From the NCBI GenBank assembly GCA_937895845.1, contig CALBLK010000011.1, forward strand, positions 1 to 55,879: 55,879 nt of DNA, read 5' to 3'. Positions within the stretch are counted from its first letter, which is position 1. Each line of letters starts with the position of its first letter. The position numbers and the translations under genes were made by a program. The DNA comes from an uncultured Prevotella sp. (GTDB lineage Bacteria; Bacteroidota; Bacteroidia; Bacteroidales; Bacteroidaceae). A model generated the notes under the pieces. It did no database searches. It had not been told where the DNA came from and saw only the letters and a list, made by a program, of their open reading frames with translations. Below, one piece after another: positions 26,095-33,431 of the stretch.

Positions 26095-26240
26095 TACGGC
26101 CCGTTTCAGCTCGCAGAACGGACTGAATGAGCGCGCCGAACGAACCGTTTTAGCACGTGAAATGAACCGAATGAGCGCGCCGAACAGGTCGTTTCGTAAG
26201 CCAAGACGAAGCGTTTTGTCACCCAGGGTCGAATGGCGTG
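26087..26240. repeat. 22-bp degenerate tandem repeat array A
   Basis: Seven consecutive 22-nt units without gaps, starting at 26087, 26109, 26131, 26153, 26175, 26197 and 26219 (the last is decayed). The consensus reads GCnCGCnnAACG then nACCGTTTCA. A 17-bp exact copy (GAATGAGCGCGCCGAAC) occurs at 26125-26141 and 26169-26185. The core AACG-nAC-CGTT has dyad symmetry, as expected for a protein site. The array fills the gap between the convergent ligA and panE genes. A related array is at 51249-51402. Confidence 0.75.
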
Positions 26241-26259
26241 ACAGTCGGTGCCGGCGCAG

Positions 26260-27177
26260 TCAGAGTTTGAGGTGGTGCTGGATATAGTCAAGCTCTGCAG
26301 CCAGCATACTGATTAGTGGCATCTCACAACCGTGCTTCTGTGCTTCCTCTATTGGACGCCGGTAAAGATAATAAAGTTCCATCGGACGGTTGTGGTCAAG
26401 GTCAAACTTCATGCTTGAGGCAAAGTGAGGCATGACCCTTGTCATTTCTAACATTTGCTGGGCATAGCGCCTGTCGATACCTTCCGCCCCGCAGGCCTGT
26501 GCGGCGCGGATAATCTCAGCCATCATCCGCCCGATGAGGTCGGCCATTGAGCTGTTGGCAATAAGACTGCCGGCAGTCTCGGCCCTCATCGCGGCTGTCA
26601 TGCCATTGAAAGGCATGTTCCAAATGGCTTTTTTCCAGCGCATACGTTCGTAATCCTCGGTCTTGGCCTTGATGCCCGAGGCTGCAAACTCGTCCATCAT
26701 CAGGCCAAGCCTGGCCTTGTCCCTGCAAGAGTAACTGCCGACAAACAGCTGTCCGTTGAACATATGTGTGATGTGGCCCGGGCCGGTCTTCAGCGTGCAG
26801 ATATAGGCCACACCACCCAGTAACTGTGCCTGAGGCATGGCCCTTGCAAGGTCTGCCTCCATGCCTATGCCGTTCTGGATGAGCAGCACCAGTGTGCTTG
26901 GAGCGGTGATGGGGGCCAGCATCTCCGGCAGCTGTCTGTTGGCTGTGGTCTTTAGTGCCACAATCACAACATCACAGACCGGCATGTCACGTGTGTCGCG
27001 GTACGCGTGGGGGCTGTCTACGTGGTAGTTGCCATCGCAGGAGTCAACCTGCAGACCGTGCTCGCATACATAGTCATAGTCGCTGTGCAGCAGGAAATGC
27101 ACCTCGCGGCCAGCTTTGGCCAGCAGTCCGCCGTAATAGCCACCGATGGCTCCTGTTCCAATAATAGCATATTTCAT
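26260..27177 (-). CDS. panE: 2-dehydropantoate 2-reductase
   Basis: Ketopantoate reductase makes pantoate with NADPH for coenzyme A synthesis. The protein has about 305 residues from the ATG at 27177; a TTG three codons earlier is less likely. It starts with the Rossmann motif YAIIGTGAIGGYYGGLLAKAG. The family segments VVIVALKTTAN, LVLLIQNGIGMEADLARAMP and the catalytic lysine region WKKAIWNMPFNGMTA follow, with a helical C-terminal domain. Length is typical. It follows the TtcA-like gene by 29 nt on the same strand. Confidence 0.9.
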   Translation of the reverse strand: MKYAIIGTGAIGGYYGGLLAKAGREVHFLLHSDYDYVCEHGLQVDSCDGNYHVDSPHAYRDTRDMPVCDVVIVALKTTANRQLPEMLAPITAPSTLVLLIQNGIGMEADLARAMPQAQLLGGVAYICTLKTGPGHITHMFNGQLFVGSYSCRDKARLGLMMDEFAASGIKAKTEDYERMRWKKAIWNMPFNGMTAAMRAETAGSLIANSSMADLIGRMMAEIIRAAQACGAEGIDRRYAQQMLEMTRVMPHFASSMKFDLDHNRPMELYYLYRRPIEEAQKHGCEMPLISMLAAELDYIQHHLKL

Positions 27178-27206
27178 CTTTGTCAAATGTGAATTGTCAA
27201 AGGTTA

Positions 27207-27950
27207 TCAGTCGTTTACAATCATCTTGCCCCCGACGTTGAGAGCGTTCAGCATGGAATGCCTGGCATCTGGGCTGAGCTGCTCTACCTGTCTGAAAAGC
27301 TGTTTGATGTCATCGCGGTGCGATGCCGTTTCAAACGGACAGCTTTTCGGCTGCTTCTCATAGCCGGCCAACTCCGCGTAGGCCTTGATGTCACTCTCGT
27401 CGGTGAGGCACAGCGGGCGGATGATGGACAGTGGCATCTTCCGCATTTTCAGGCTGGCGGGCATCGTGGAGAACTGTCCCTGGTAGAACAGGTTCATAAG
27501 GGTGGTTTGCAAAAGGTCGTCAAGATGGTGGCCAAGGGCAATCTTGTTGCACCCTAACTCCTGCGCCATATTGAACAGCACTTTGCGCCGGTGCCATGAA
27601 CAGAGAAAGCAGACAGGCTTTTTGGTCGGTATCGTGCTGTCAAACGCTGTTGTGGCCACGTGCAGGGAAACGCCTTGCTGCTGCGCGAAACGCTCTAAGT
27701 AGGACGTGTCACTCTCATAGCTCACATTTTCCATTCTGACGTGCAGGGCTTCCACCTTGAACTGCGGGCGGTGGATGCGAGACTGTTCTGCCAGCAGCTC
27801 CAGAAGCAGCAGGGAGTCCTTGCCGCCCGAGAGCCCCACAAGGATATGGTCGCCATCTGACAGCAGGCCATACATGGACGTGGCTTGATGGAACCGCTTG
27901 CGCAGGCGGCTCTTCAGCCGGATGAGTTTTGCCTGTTCGGAACTGGTCAT
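27207..27950 (-). CDS. TtcA-family tRNA thiolation ATPase
   Basis: A PP-loop ATPase of about 247 residues. The motif LVGLSGGKDSLLLLELL binds ATP. PVCFLCSWHRRKVLF carries a CxxC pair, and KSCPFE supplies a third cysteine, as in TtcA enzymes that hold an iron-sulfur cluster and thiolate cytidine 32 of tRNA. HHLDDLLQTTLMNL is also characteristic. The frame is open further upstream to 28346, but that part is the shadow of the DUF486 gene. The real start is the ATG at 27948-27950, which overlaps the DUF486 stop as ATGA and implies translational coupling. The exact tRNA target is inferred. Confidence 0.87.
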   Translation of the reverse strand: MTSSEQAKLIRLKSRLRKRFHQATSMYGLLSDGDHILVGLSGGKDSLLLLELLAEQSRIHRPQFKVEALHVRMENVSYESDTSYLERFAQQQGVSLHVATTAFDSTIPTKKPVCFLCSWHRRKVLFNMAQELGCNKIALGHHLDDLLQTTLMNLFYQGQFSTMPASLKMRKMPLSIIRPLCLTDESDIKAYAELAGYEKQPKSCPFETASHRDDIKQLFRQVEQLSPDARHSMLNALNVGGKMIVND

Positions 27951-28315
27951 CTCATGAAGACAAGGTAAACGGCACAGATGATAAGGAAGAAAGCCAGAAT
28001 GTGGTTCCAGTGGAGGGTCTGCCCCTGGAAGAGAATGTTGGCGATGATGGCGAACACCCCAAGGCTCACGCACTCTTGGATAACCTTCAGCTGGACGAGG
28101 GAAAAGGGGCCTCCGTTGCCTTGGAAGCCGATGCGGTTGGCCGGCACCTGGCAGCAGTACTCGAAAAATGCGATTGCCCACGAAAAGGCAATGACCCCGA
28201 TGAGAGGCCAGCTGGCTGACACTCCTGTTTGCTGGAGCTTGAGGTGGCCATACCATGCCAAGGTCATGAAAATGTTGCTCAGAATGAGCAGCAGGATGGT
28301 GTAAAGTCCGTTCAT
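27947..28315 (-). CDS. DUF486 small DMT-like membrane protein
   Basis: A 122-residue protein with four hydrophobic helices, matching the DUF486 family related to small multidrug transporters: LLILSNIFMTLAWYGHLK, WPLIGVIAFSWAIAFFEYCCQVPANR and IITDV-like positions near the end. No transport substrate is known. It is the first gene of a minus-strand unit with the TtcA-like gene (4-nt overlap) and panE. A TAACTTTG -7 element lies at 28344-28351 on the minus strand. Confidence 0.85.
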   Translation of the reverse strand: MNGLYTILLLILSNIFMTLAWYGHLKLQQTGVSASWPLIGVIAFSWAIAFFEYCCQVPANRIGFQGNGGPFSLVQLKVIQECVSLGVFAIIANILFQGQTLHWNHILAFFLIICAVYLVFMR

Positions 28316-28343
28316 AATGCAGGGTCTGTCTGTAAATGTGGCG

Positions 28344-28351
28344 CAAAGTTA
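28344..28351 (-). promoter_or_regulatory. Candidate -7 element of the DUF486-ttcA-panE unit
   Basis: TAACTTTG on the minus strand, 28 nt before the DUF486 start. No TTG at the -33 position was seen. Confidence 0.45.
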
Positions 28352-28499
28352 CTGAAAAAAGCAGGAAAAACCGACAGAAACCAGAACAATGTGGCGTAAC
28401 CGAGGGGTAAGGTGGCAGTGTGTGAGGGGGAGCGGCAAATAATAGAGATGGTAGCTCCGTTAAAAAATCTTTTCTTTTCCGCTCTATTCTGCACTCGGT

Positions 28500-28530
28500 T
28501 TTGCATTATATACTTTTTTTATTACTTTTG
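28500..28530 (+). promoter_or_regulatory. Promoter of the MORN-repeat gene, very short leader
   Basis: TTTG (28500-28503), a 19-nt spacer and TACTTTTG (28523-28530). The ATG is at 28541, so the predicted leader is only about 5 nt. Confidence 0.65.
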
Positions 28531-28540
28531 GTGCAAAATT

Positions 28541-29680
28541 ATGAATACCGAGCAATTGAAAAAAATATACATATCCATATTTGCCTTTGCCGCATTGGCC
28601 ATTTTGCCGGCCGAAGCGCAAAAAATCACGCTGGGCAACTGCGTCACTCGTGACAAGGGAAACTACAGCGGTGAAATGGTGGCCGGCAAACCACAGGGCA
28701 AGGGAAAAACAATGTACGAGAACGGCAACAGCTATGAGGGCGAGTATGTCAAGGGCAAGCGGCAAGGCTATGGCGTTTATACATTTTATGACGGAGAGAA
28801 ATATGAAGGCCAGTGGTTTCAAGACCAGCAGCACGGGCAGGGCACATACTATTTTGCCAATAACAACAAGTATGTCGGGCTGTGGTTCCGCGACTACCAG
28901 CAAGGGCATGGCGTGATGTACTACTATAACGGTGACCGGTATGACGGTGACTGGAAGCAAGACCACCGCAACGGCAAGGGCGTATACACTTTTGTCAGTG
29001 GCGCCTATTACAAGGGTGAGTGGCTCAATGACAATAAAAACGGCAAGGGAACATTCGACTGGGGCGACGGGTCGAAGTATGAGGGCCAGTGGGCCAACAA
29101 CCAGCGGTCGGGTACCGGCACATTCTATTATGCCGATGGTGATGTTTACACAGGAGAGTGGAGGAATGACATCCAGAACGGGCGCGGTATCTACAAGTTC
29201 AAAAACGGAGACGTTTACGAGGGTGACTATGTGGATGGCGAACGGACCGGGGCGGGCGTGTTCCGCTTTGCCAATGGTGACAAGTACACCGGACAGTTCC
29301 GCGACGGCTCAAAGGCGGGCACGGGGACAATAGTGTGGAAAGGTGGAAGCACCTACACCGGCGAGTGGAAAGACGACAAGCCCAACGGAACCGGTAAGTT
29401 GCTGCTGAAAAACGGAGACGTGTTTGAAGGGCAGTTTAAGAACGGAAAGATAGAAGGCCAGGGCATAGCCCGCTATGCTGACGGGTGGAAGTTCAAAGGG
29501 ATGTTCAAGGACGGGCGGCGTAACGGCCCCGCCATTGAGGAAGACAAGGATGGCAAGCGATTTGAAGGCACCTATGTCAATGACCGCCGCGACGGGCGCT
29601 TCGTGGAGAAAGACCGCAATGGAAACATCGTGGCGACGGGCACTTATGTCCGCGGACAGCGGCGCGAGGACAAAAGATAA
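28541..29680 (+). CDS. Exported protein of 14 MORN repeats
   Basis: A 379-residue protein with a signal peptide (about residues 1-25, cut near AEAQK). Fourteen clean 23-residue MORN repeats and one partial follow, filling almost the whole mature chain. A typical unit is YEGEYVKGKRQGYGVYTF. MORN repeats form elongated beta-hairpin arrays and in bacteria are common in envelope proteins of unknown role. There is no catalytic domain. The real start is the ATG at 28541; the frame is open upstream without coding character. The lysozyme at 4.1-5.7 kb is the other MORN protein in this window. Confidence 0.88.
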   Translation: MNTEQLKKIYISIFAFAALAILPAEAQKITLGNCVTRDKGNYSGEMVAGKPQGKGKTMYENGNSYEGEYVKGKRQGYGVYTFYDGEKYEGQWFQDQQHGQGTYYFANNNKYVGLWFRDYQQGHGVMYYYNGDRYDGDWKQDHRNGKGVYTFVSGAYYKGEWLNDNKNGKGTFDWGDGSKYEGQWANNQRSGTGTFYYADGDVYTGEWRNDIQNGRGIYKFKNGDVYEGDYVDGERTGAGVFRFANGDKYTGQFRDGSKAGTGTIVWKGGSTYTGEWKDDKPNGTGKLLLKNGDVFEGQFKNGKIEGQGIARYADGWKFKGMFKDGRRNGPAIEEDKDGKRFEGTYVNDRRDGRFVEKDRNGNIVATGTYVRGQRREDKR

Positions 29681-29713
29681 AGCATACGCATATAACCTCA
29701 AAATACAATTATT

Positions 29714-30163
29714 ATGGTAATAGACACACTTGACAAGTTGAACAGTTACGCTTCGCTGAACCCGCTGTTTGGCGACGTGGCTGAATTTTTAAAGTCACAT
29801 GACTTGAACGTGCTTGACTGTGGCAAATATCCCATAAAGGGTGACGAACTGTTTCTGAACCTGACCATGGCCAAGGGAAAGACCCCCGGCGAGGCTGTGT
29901 TGGAGACCCACCGCCGTATGATTGACATCCAAATACCTGTGTCTGCACCAGAGACTTATGGCTACACTCCGCTGTGCCATCTGCCCGAAGGCGGATATGA
30001 CGAGGAAAAGGACATTGCCAAACTGCCCGGAGTTGCGGCCGACAGCTATGTGACCTGCCAGCCCGGCATGTTTGCCATCTTCTTTCCGCAGGATGGTCAT
30101 GCCCCCTGCATTGCCAAGGAGCGTGAAATCAAGAAAGCCATCTTCAAGGTAAAAGCACGCTGA
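29714..30163 (+). CDS. YhcH/YjgK/YiaL family protein (DUF386)
   Basis: A 149-residue cytoplasmic beta-barrel protein of the DUF386 family. Family segments include the start VIDTLDKLNSYASLNPLF, THRRMIDIQIPVSAPETYGY, GMFAIFFPQDGHAPCIA and IKKAIFKVKA. The histidine and glutamate residues of the metal-binding pocket are present. Family members are associated with sialic-acid or other sugar metabolism, often as anomerase-like proteins; the substrate here is unknown. It lies 33 nt after the MORN gene and 40 nt before glgB. Confidence 0.88.
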   Translation: MVIDTLDKLNSYASLNPLFGDVAEFLKSHDLNVLDCGKYPIKGDELFLNLTMAKGKTPGEAVLETHRRMIDIQIPVSAPETYGYTPLCHLPEGGYDEEKDIAKLPGVAADSYVTCQPGMFAIFFPQDGHAPCIAKEREIKKAIFKVKAR

Positions 30164-30203
30164 TGGCAGTGAGCGAATTGTTTGACCGTTTGACCCGAGG
30201 ATT

Positions 30204-32276
30204 ATGGATAAGAAAGCAAAGAGCGTTGCCGGTGAATCTGAGGCAAGGCGTAAGAAGCCGCAGGAAGCGCAACATGTCGGTCTTGTGAGGAACGACAGCT
30301 GGCTTGAGCCTTTTGAGACAGCCATTGTCGGAAGGCACGAGCACGCCATTTGGAAACGGAACCAGCTCACCCGGAATGGCAAGGTGTCGCTGTCGCAGTT
30401 TGCAAGCGGACACTTGTATTTCGGCTTGCACAAGCTGAAAAGGGGCTGGGTGTTCCGCGAGTGGGCGCCAAATGCCACGGAAATCTACCTCATTGGTGAT
30501 TTCAATGGATGGAATGAGAGCCCGAAATACAAGCTGAAGCGTATTGAGGGCACGGGAAACTGGGAACTCAAGCTCAGTGAAAAGGCCATGAAGCACGGCG
30601 ACCTTTACAAAATGAAGGTGAAGTGGAATGGCGGTGAGGGAGAACGCATCCCGGCATGGTGCCAGCGCGTGGTGCAGGATGAAACAACAAAGGTGTTCTC
30701 GGCCCAGGTGTGGAACCCGGAGAAGCCATATATTTTCAGGAAGAAGAAATTCAAGCCCAACAAGTCCCCGTTGCTCATCTATGAGTGCCACGTGGGAATG
30801 TCGCAGGATGCCGAGAAGGTAGGCACGTACAAGGAGTTTACCGAGAATGTGCTTCCAAGGGTGATTGCCGATGGCTACAACTGTATCCAGGTGATGGCCA
30901 TTCAAGAGCATCCCTACTATGGCTCGTTTGGCTACCATGTGAGTTCTTTCTTCGCCCCGTCAAGCCGCTTTGGCACACCTGAGGAACTGAAAGAGCTCAT
31001 TGACACGGCCCACCGCCATGGCATTGCGGTCATCATGGACATCGTACACTCGCACGCCGTGAAAAATGAAGTGGAGGGACTGGGCAATCTGGCCGGTGAC
31101 CCCAACCAGTTTTTCTATCCGGGCGAACGCCATGAGCACCCCGCATGGGACAGTCTCTGCTTTGATTATGGCAAGGACGAGGTGGTGCATTTCCTGTTGT
31201 CCAACTGCCGCTACTGGCTTGAGGAATACCATTTTGACGGATTCCGCTTTGACGGCGTGACGTCCATGCTCTATTACAGCCACGGTCTTGGAGAGGCTTT
31301 CTGCGGTTATTCCGACTATTTTAATGGCCATGAGGACGACAATGCCATCTGCTATCTGACACTGGCCAACTTGCTGATACATGAGGTTAACCCCTCGGCT
31401 ATCACAATAGCCGAGGAGGTGAGCGGAATGCCGGGGCTGGCGGCTAAGTTTGAGGATGGCGGCTATGGCTTTGACTATCGTATGGCCATGAACATTCCTG
31501 ACTATTGGATAAAGACCATCAAGGAACTGCGTGACGAGGACTGGAAACCCAGCTCCATCTTCTGGGAGGTGACAAACAGAAGGCCCGATGAGAAGACCAT
31601 CTCTTACTGTGAGTGTCATGACCAGGCGCTGGTGGGTGACAAGACCTTGATATTCCGCCTGGTAGACGCAGACATGTACTGGCATTTCAAGAAAGGTGAC
31701 GAGAACGACACCGTGCACCGCGGCGTAGCCCTGCACAAGATGATACGGCTTGTTACAGCAGCGGCGATCAATGGCGGCTACCTGAACTTTATGGGCAATG
31801 AGTTTGGCCACCCGGAGTGGATAGACTTCCCGCGCGAGGGCAATGGGTGGAGCTATAAGTATGCCCGGAGGCAGTGGCATCTGGCTGATGACCCCGAGCT
31901 GGACTATCAGTATTTGGGCGATTTTGACAAGGCTATGCTCCGGGTCATTACCAGTGTGCGCAATTTCCAGAACAGGCCGGTGCAGGAGATATGGCACAAT
32001 GACGGCGACCAGGTTCTGGCTTTCAGCCGGGGCGATTTGGTGTTTGTCTTCAATTTCAACCCGACACATTCGTTTGCCGACTATGGTTTCTTGGTTCCGA
32101 CAGGGTCGTATGACGTGGTGCTGAACACCGACGCAAAGGAATTTGGCGGCAACGGACTGGCTGACGACTCCATGACACACCTGACCAATTTCGACCCCCT
32201 GTATGTCAAAGACCACAAGGAGTGGCTCAAACTGTACATTCCGGCACGGTCGGCTGTGGTCTTAAAGAAGAATTAA
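30204..32276 (+). CDS. glgB: 1,4-alpha-glucan branching enzyme
   Basis: GlgB introduces alpha-1,6 branches into glycogen. The 690-residue protein has a basic N-terminal stretch and a CBM48 domain (GWVFREWAPNATEIYLIGDFNGW). The GH13 barrel has MDIVHSHAVKN, the nucleophile aspartate in DGFRFDGVTSMLYYSHG, the acid/base glutamate in ITIAEEVSGMPG and the stabilising region NFMGNEFGHPEW. The sequence resembles the eukaryotic-like GH13_8 type common in Bacteroidota. No other glycogen gene is adjacent. Confidence 0.94.
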   Translation: MDKKAKSVAGESEARRKKPQEAQHVGLVRNDSWLEPFETAIVGRHEHAIWKRNQLTRNGKVSLSQFASGHLYFGLHKLKRGWVFREWAPNATEIYLIGDFNGWNESPKYKLKRIEGTGNWELKLSEKAMKHGDLYKMKVKWNGGEGERIPAWCQRVVQDETTKVFSAQVWNPEKPYIFRKKKFKPNKSPLLIYECHVGMSQDAEKVGTYKEFTENVLPRVIADGYNCIQVMAIQEHPYYGSFGYHVSSFFAPSSRFGTPEELKELIDTAHRHGIAVIMDIVHSHAVKNEVEGLGNLAGDPNQFFYPGERHEHPAWDSLCFDYGKDEVVHFLLSNCRYWLEEYHFDGFRFDGVTSMLYYSHGLGEAFCGYSDYFNGHEDDNAICYLTLANLLIHEVNPSAITIAEEVSGMPGLAAKFEDGGYGFDYRMAMNIPDYWIKTIKELRDEDWKPSSIFWEVTNRRPDEKTISYCECHDQALVGDKTLIFRLVDADMYWHFKKGDENDTVHRGVALHKMIRLVTAAAINGGYLNFMGNEFGHPEWIDFPREGNGWSYKYARRQWHLADDPELDYQYLGDFDKAMLRVITSVRNFQNRPVQEIWHNDGDQVLAFSRGDLVFVFNFNPTHSFADYGFLVPTGSYDVVLNTDAKEFGGNGLADDSMTHLTNFDPLYVKDHKEWLKLYIPARSAVVLKKN

Positions 32277-32285
32277 ATCACACGA

Positions 32286-33431
32286 ATGACGAACAAACTA
32301 ATGGCTGCGAATGGCTCCACCGTTGTAAAAGCGGTGTGTGCCATCGCTTTTTGTATGTTCTGCTTTGCCTGGTTGTTCTTTTTTCAGGCAGACCTGCTAA
32401 CGGTGGCTCAGCATGAACTGAGCCATGGGGTGACGCACTACAACGGTACGGTGGGTGCCATCGTGATAACCGCAGTCCTTTTGCTTTTGCAAAGGTGGGT
32501 GCAACTGTGCTTCAGGAAGGTTGCTGCGGGCTATGCGCTCTCTTTCTTCCCCTCGCTGCTGGCGCTCGCCCTGCTTACTGACTACCATCCTGGAGGCGGT
32601 GGGCAGACTTATCTTGCCGTGTGGTCGTGGCTGGCACCCTTGCTGCTTGCCGTGTGGGGAGGGCTTTTGGCTGTGCTGAGGAACATGGGAACATCAAATG
32701 CTGCGGTCGATGGCTATAGCATTGGCAGACAGCTGTGGAGCAACTTGCTGTTGCTGTGCCTGCTGTTCCTCTTTGTAGCTCTGGCAGCCAATGGCAATGA
32801 CGTGACGCACTACCGGGCCCGGATGGAAACACTGATGGCCAGCCGTGATTTTGAAAAGGCTCTGACGGTGGGCGAGCGGTCTGCCGCCACTGACCAGCAT
32901 CTGACGATGCTCCGCGCTTATGCACTCTCGCGCCGGGGAGAGATGGGCGAGATGCTGTTCCGCTATCCCGTCAAGGGAACATCGTCAACGCTTCTTCCTG
33001 CTGAAGGCGGAGGCCAACTGCTGCTTTATCCTGCTGACAGCGTGTGGCGCCATCTCGGCGCCCGACCGTTGGGCAAAATGAACACAAAGACTTACCTCAA
33101 GGCCCTGGAAGCGTGCGGGCGTGCCACACGTGCAGTGGCTGACTACCGCCTGTGCGGCTGTCTGGTTGACAAAGACCTTGACACGTTTGTCAAACTGCTT
33201 CCCAGATACTACACCGTCAATGACAGTTTGCCCAGGCATTACCGTGAGGCTCTGGTACTCTACACCCATCAGCGTGCCCATCCAGCACTGGTCTACCATG
33301 ACAGCGTGATGGACACAGACTTTGCCGATTTCCAAAAGTTGGAGGATTCCTACCCTGAAGGCAATGCGCGCAAGCTGGCTGTGTATGAACAGTATTTTGG
33401 AACCTATTGGTGGTATTATCTTTATGAATGA
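32286..33431 (+). CDS. Integral membrane protein with soluble C-terminal half
   Basis: A 381-residue protein with about five hydrophobic helices in the first half (KAVCAIAFCMFCFAWLFFFQADLL, GAIVITAVLLLLQRW, LSFFPSLLALALL, WLAPLLLAVWGGLLAV, LLLLCLLFLFVALAAN). A soluble helical half that looks tetratricopeptide-like follows (about residues 175-381, RDFEKALTVGERSAATDQHLTMLRAYALSRRGEM). It resembles the Bacteroidota DUF6057 family, but I am not certain. The function is unknown. It begins 9 nt after glgB, and its last 8 nt overlap the start of the helicase gene. Confidence 0.72.
   Translation: MTNKLMAANGSTVVKAVCAIAFCMFCFAWLFFFQADLLTVAQHELSHGVTHYNGTVGAIVITAVLLLLQRWVQLCFRKVAAGYALSFFPSLLALALLTDYHPGGGGQTYLAVWSWLAPLLLAVWGGLLAVLRNMGTSNAAVDGYSIGRQLWSNLLLLCLLFLFVALAANGNDVTHYRARMETLMASRDFEKALTVGERSAATDQHLTMLRAYALSRRGEMGEMLFRYPVKGTSSTLLPAEGGGQLLLYPADSVWRHLGARPLGKMNTKTYLKALEACGRATRAVADYRLCGCLVDKDLDTFVKLLPRYYTVNDSLPRHYREALVLYTHQRAHPALVYHDSVMDTDFADFQKLEDSYPEGNARKLAVYEQYFGTYWWYYLYE

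Noticed and set aside
26087..26240. CRISPR array
   Set aside because: The 22-bp units are contiguous without spacers, and no cas genes are present.
27951..28346. N-terminal extension of about 130 residues on the TtcA-like protein
   Set aside because: The segment is an out-of-frame shadow of the DUF486 gene. The ATGA overlap at 27947-27950 and family alignment place the start at 27950.
33322..33423. Longer start for the UvrD helicase
   Set aside because: The extra residues overlap the previous gene and do not match the family, which begins at NELSLSQQAAV.
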